This document shows, one piece after another, positions 5,848 through 5,907 of a stretch of 5,907 bases of DNA. The notes under the pieces were generated by a model, which was not told the DNA's origin, did no database searches, and was given only the letters and a program-made list of their open reading frames with translations. The translations under genes and the position numbers were made by a program. This DNA is from an uncultured Verrucomicrobiota bacterium (lineage in GTDB: Bacteria > Verrucomicrobiota > Verrucomicrobiae > Opitutales > Opitutaceae): NCBI GenBank assembly GCA_946482165.1, contig CAMLQS010000320.1, positions 1 to 5,907 on the forward strand. Reading direction: 5' to 3'. Within the stretch, counting starts at the first letter, position 1. The number at the start of each line of letters is the position of its first letter.

Positions 5848-5907
5848 TTATCGGGTTGGCGCGGCGAGGGCGGCGGCTTCGGCGGAGGAGAGCGAGGTCT
5901 GGGATTT
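5848..5907 (-). CDS. C-terminal fragment of a gene running off the right edge
   Basis: The last 19 codons before a TAA at 5848-5850 read KSQTSLSSAEAAALAAPTR. Nearly all third positions are C or G, as in the confident genes here, and the Ser/Ala/Glu composition is typical of a protein C-terminus. The start lies outside the window, so no function can be given. It would be co-directional with the sigma factor gene, 349 bases upstream of its start, so a shared transcript is possible but not indicated. Such a short frame could also be chance in GC-rich DNA. Confidence 0.4.
   Translation of the reverse strand, partial: KSQTSLSSAEAAALAAPTR

Noticed and set aside
5573..5907. A plus-strand frame open from 5573 to the window end
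   Set aside because: It is Arg/Gly-rich without a recognisable domain and lies in the same register as the slightly more plausible minus-strand frames. It looks like a shadow.

Overview
This is a GC-rich chromosomal window that looks like a member of the Verrucomicrobiota, most likely Opitutaceae or a close relative. The assignment rests on protein style rather than on a marker gene. The sigma factor carries a C-terminal membrane anchor and a long W-A-x-x-D-P repeat tail. The LacI-type regulator has the hinge variant I associate with this phylum. Strong Shine-Dalgarno sequences are sparse. No RNA genes, CRISPR arrays or insertion sequences are visible.

Left part (37-1760): a secreted family-43-like glycoside hydrolase (minus strand) has a five-bladed propeller domain and a C-terminal beta-sandwich. 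Its catalytic residues look like those of the base-less exo-beta-1,3-galactanase branch of GH43. Just upstream, on the same strand, is a 49-codon open frame with a signal peptide followed by NPILPAFHADPSAR. This is the hallmark start of a different GH43 enzyme, cut off after that motif; I read it as the remnant of a deleted second hydrolase. A short intergenic region with an imperfect inverted repeat separates this strand from the divergent regulator.

Middle (1761-2810): a LacI/GalR-family repressor on the plus strand. Together with the hydrolase it forms a typical divergent sugar-utilisation locus, in which the regulator probably senses a sugar released from the polysaccharide and controls the hydrolase transcript.

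Right part (2916-5498, minus): an 860-residue fusion of an ECF-type sigma factor, a transmembrane segment, a Pro/Ala/Ser linker and a roughly 500-residue alpha-helical repeat region of about eleven degenerate units. It converges with the repressor gene and has its own strong ribosome binding site and an AT-rich possible promoter. It is the least explained object in the window. The last ~350 bases hold a doubtful small open frame and, at the right edge, the probable C-terminal codons of another minus-strand gene.
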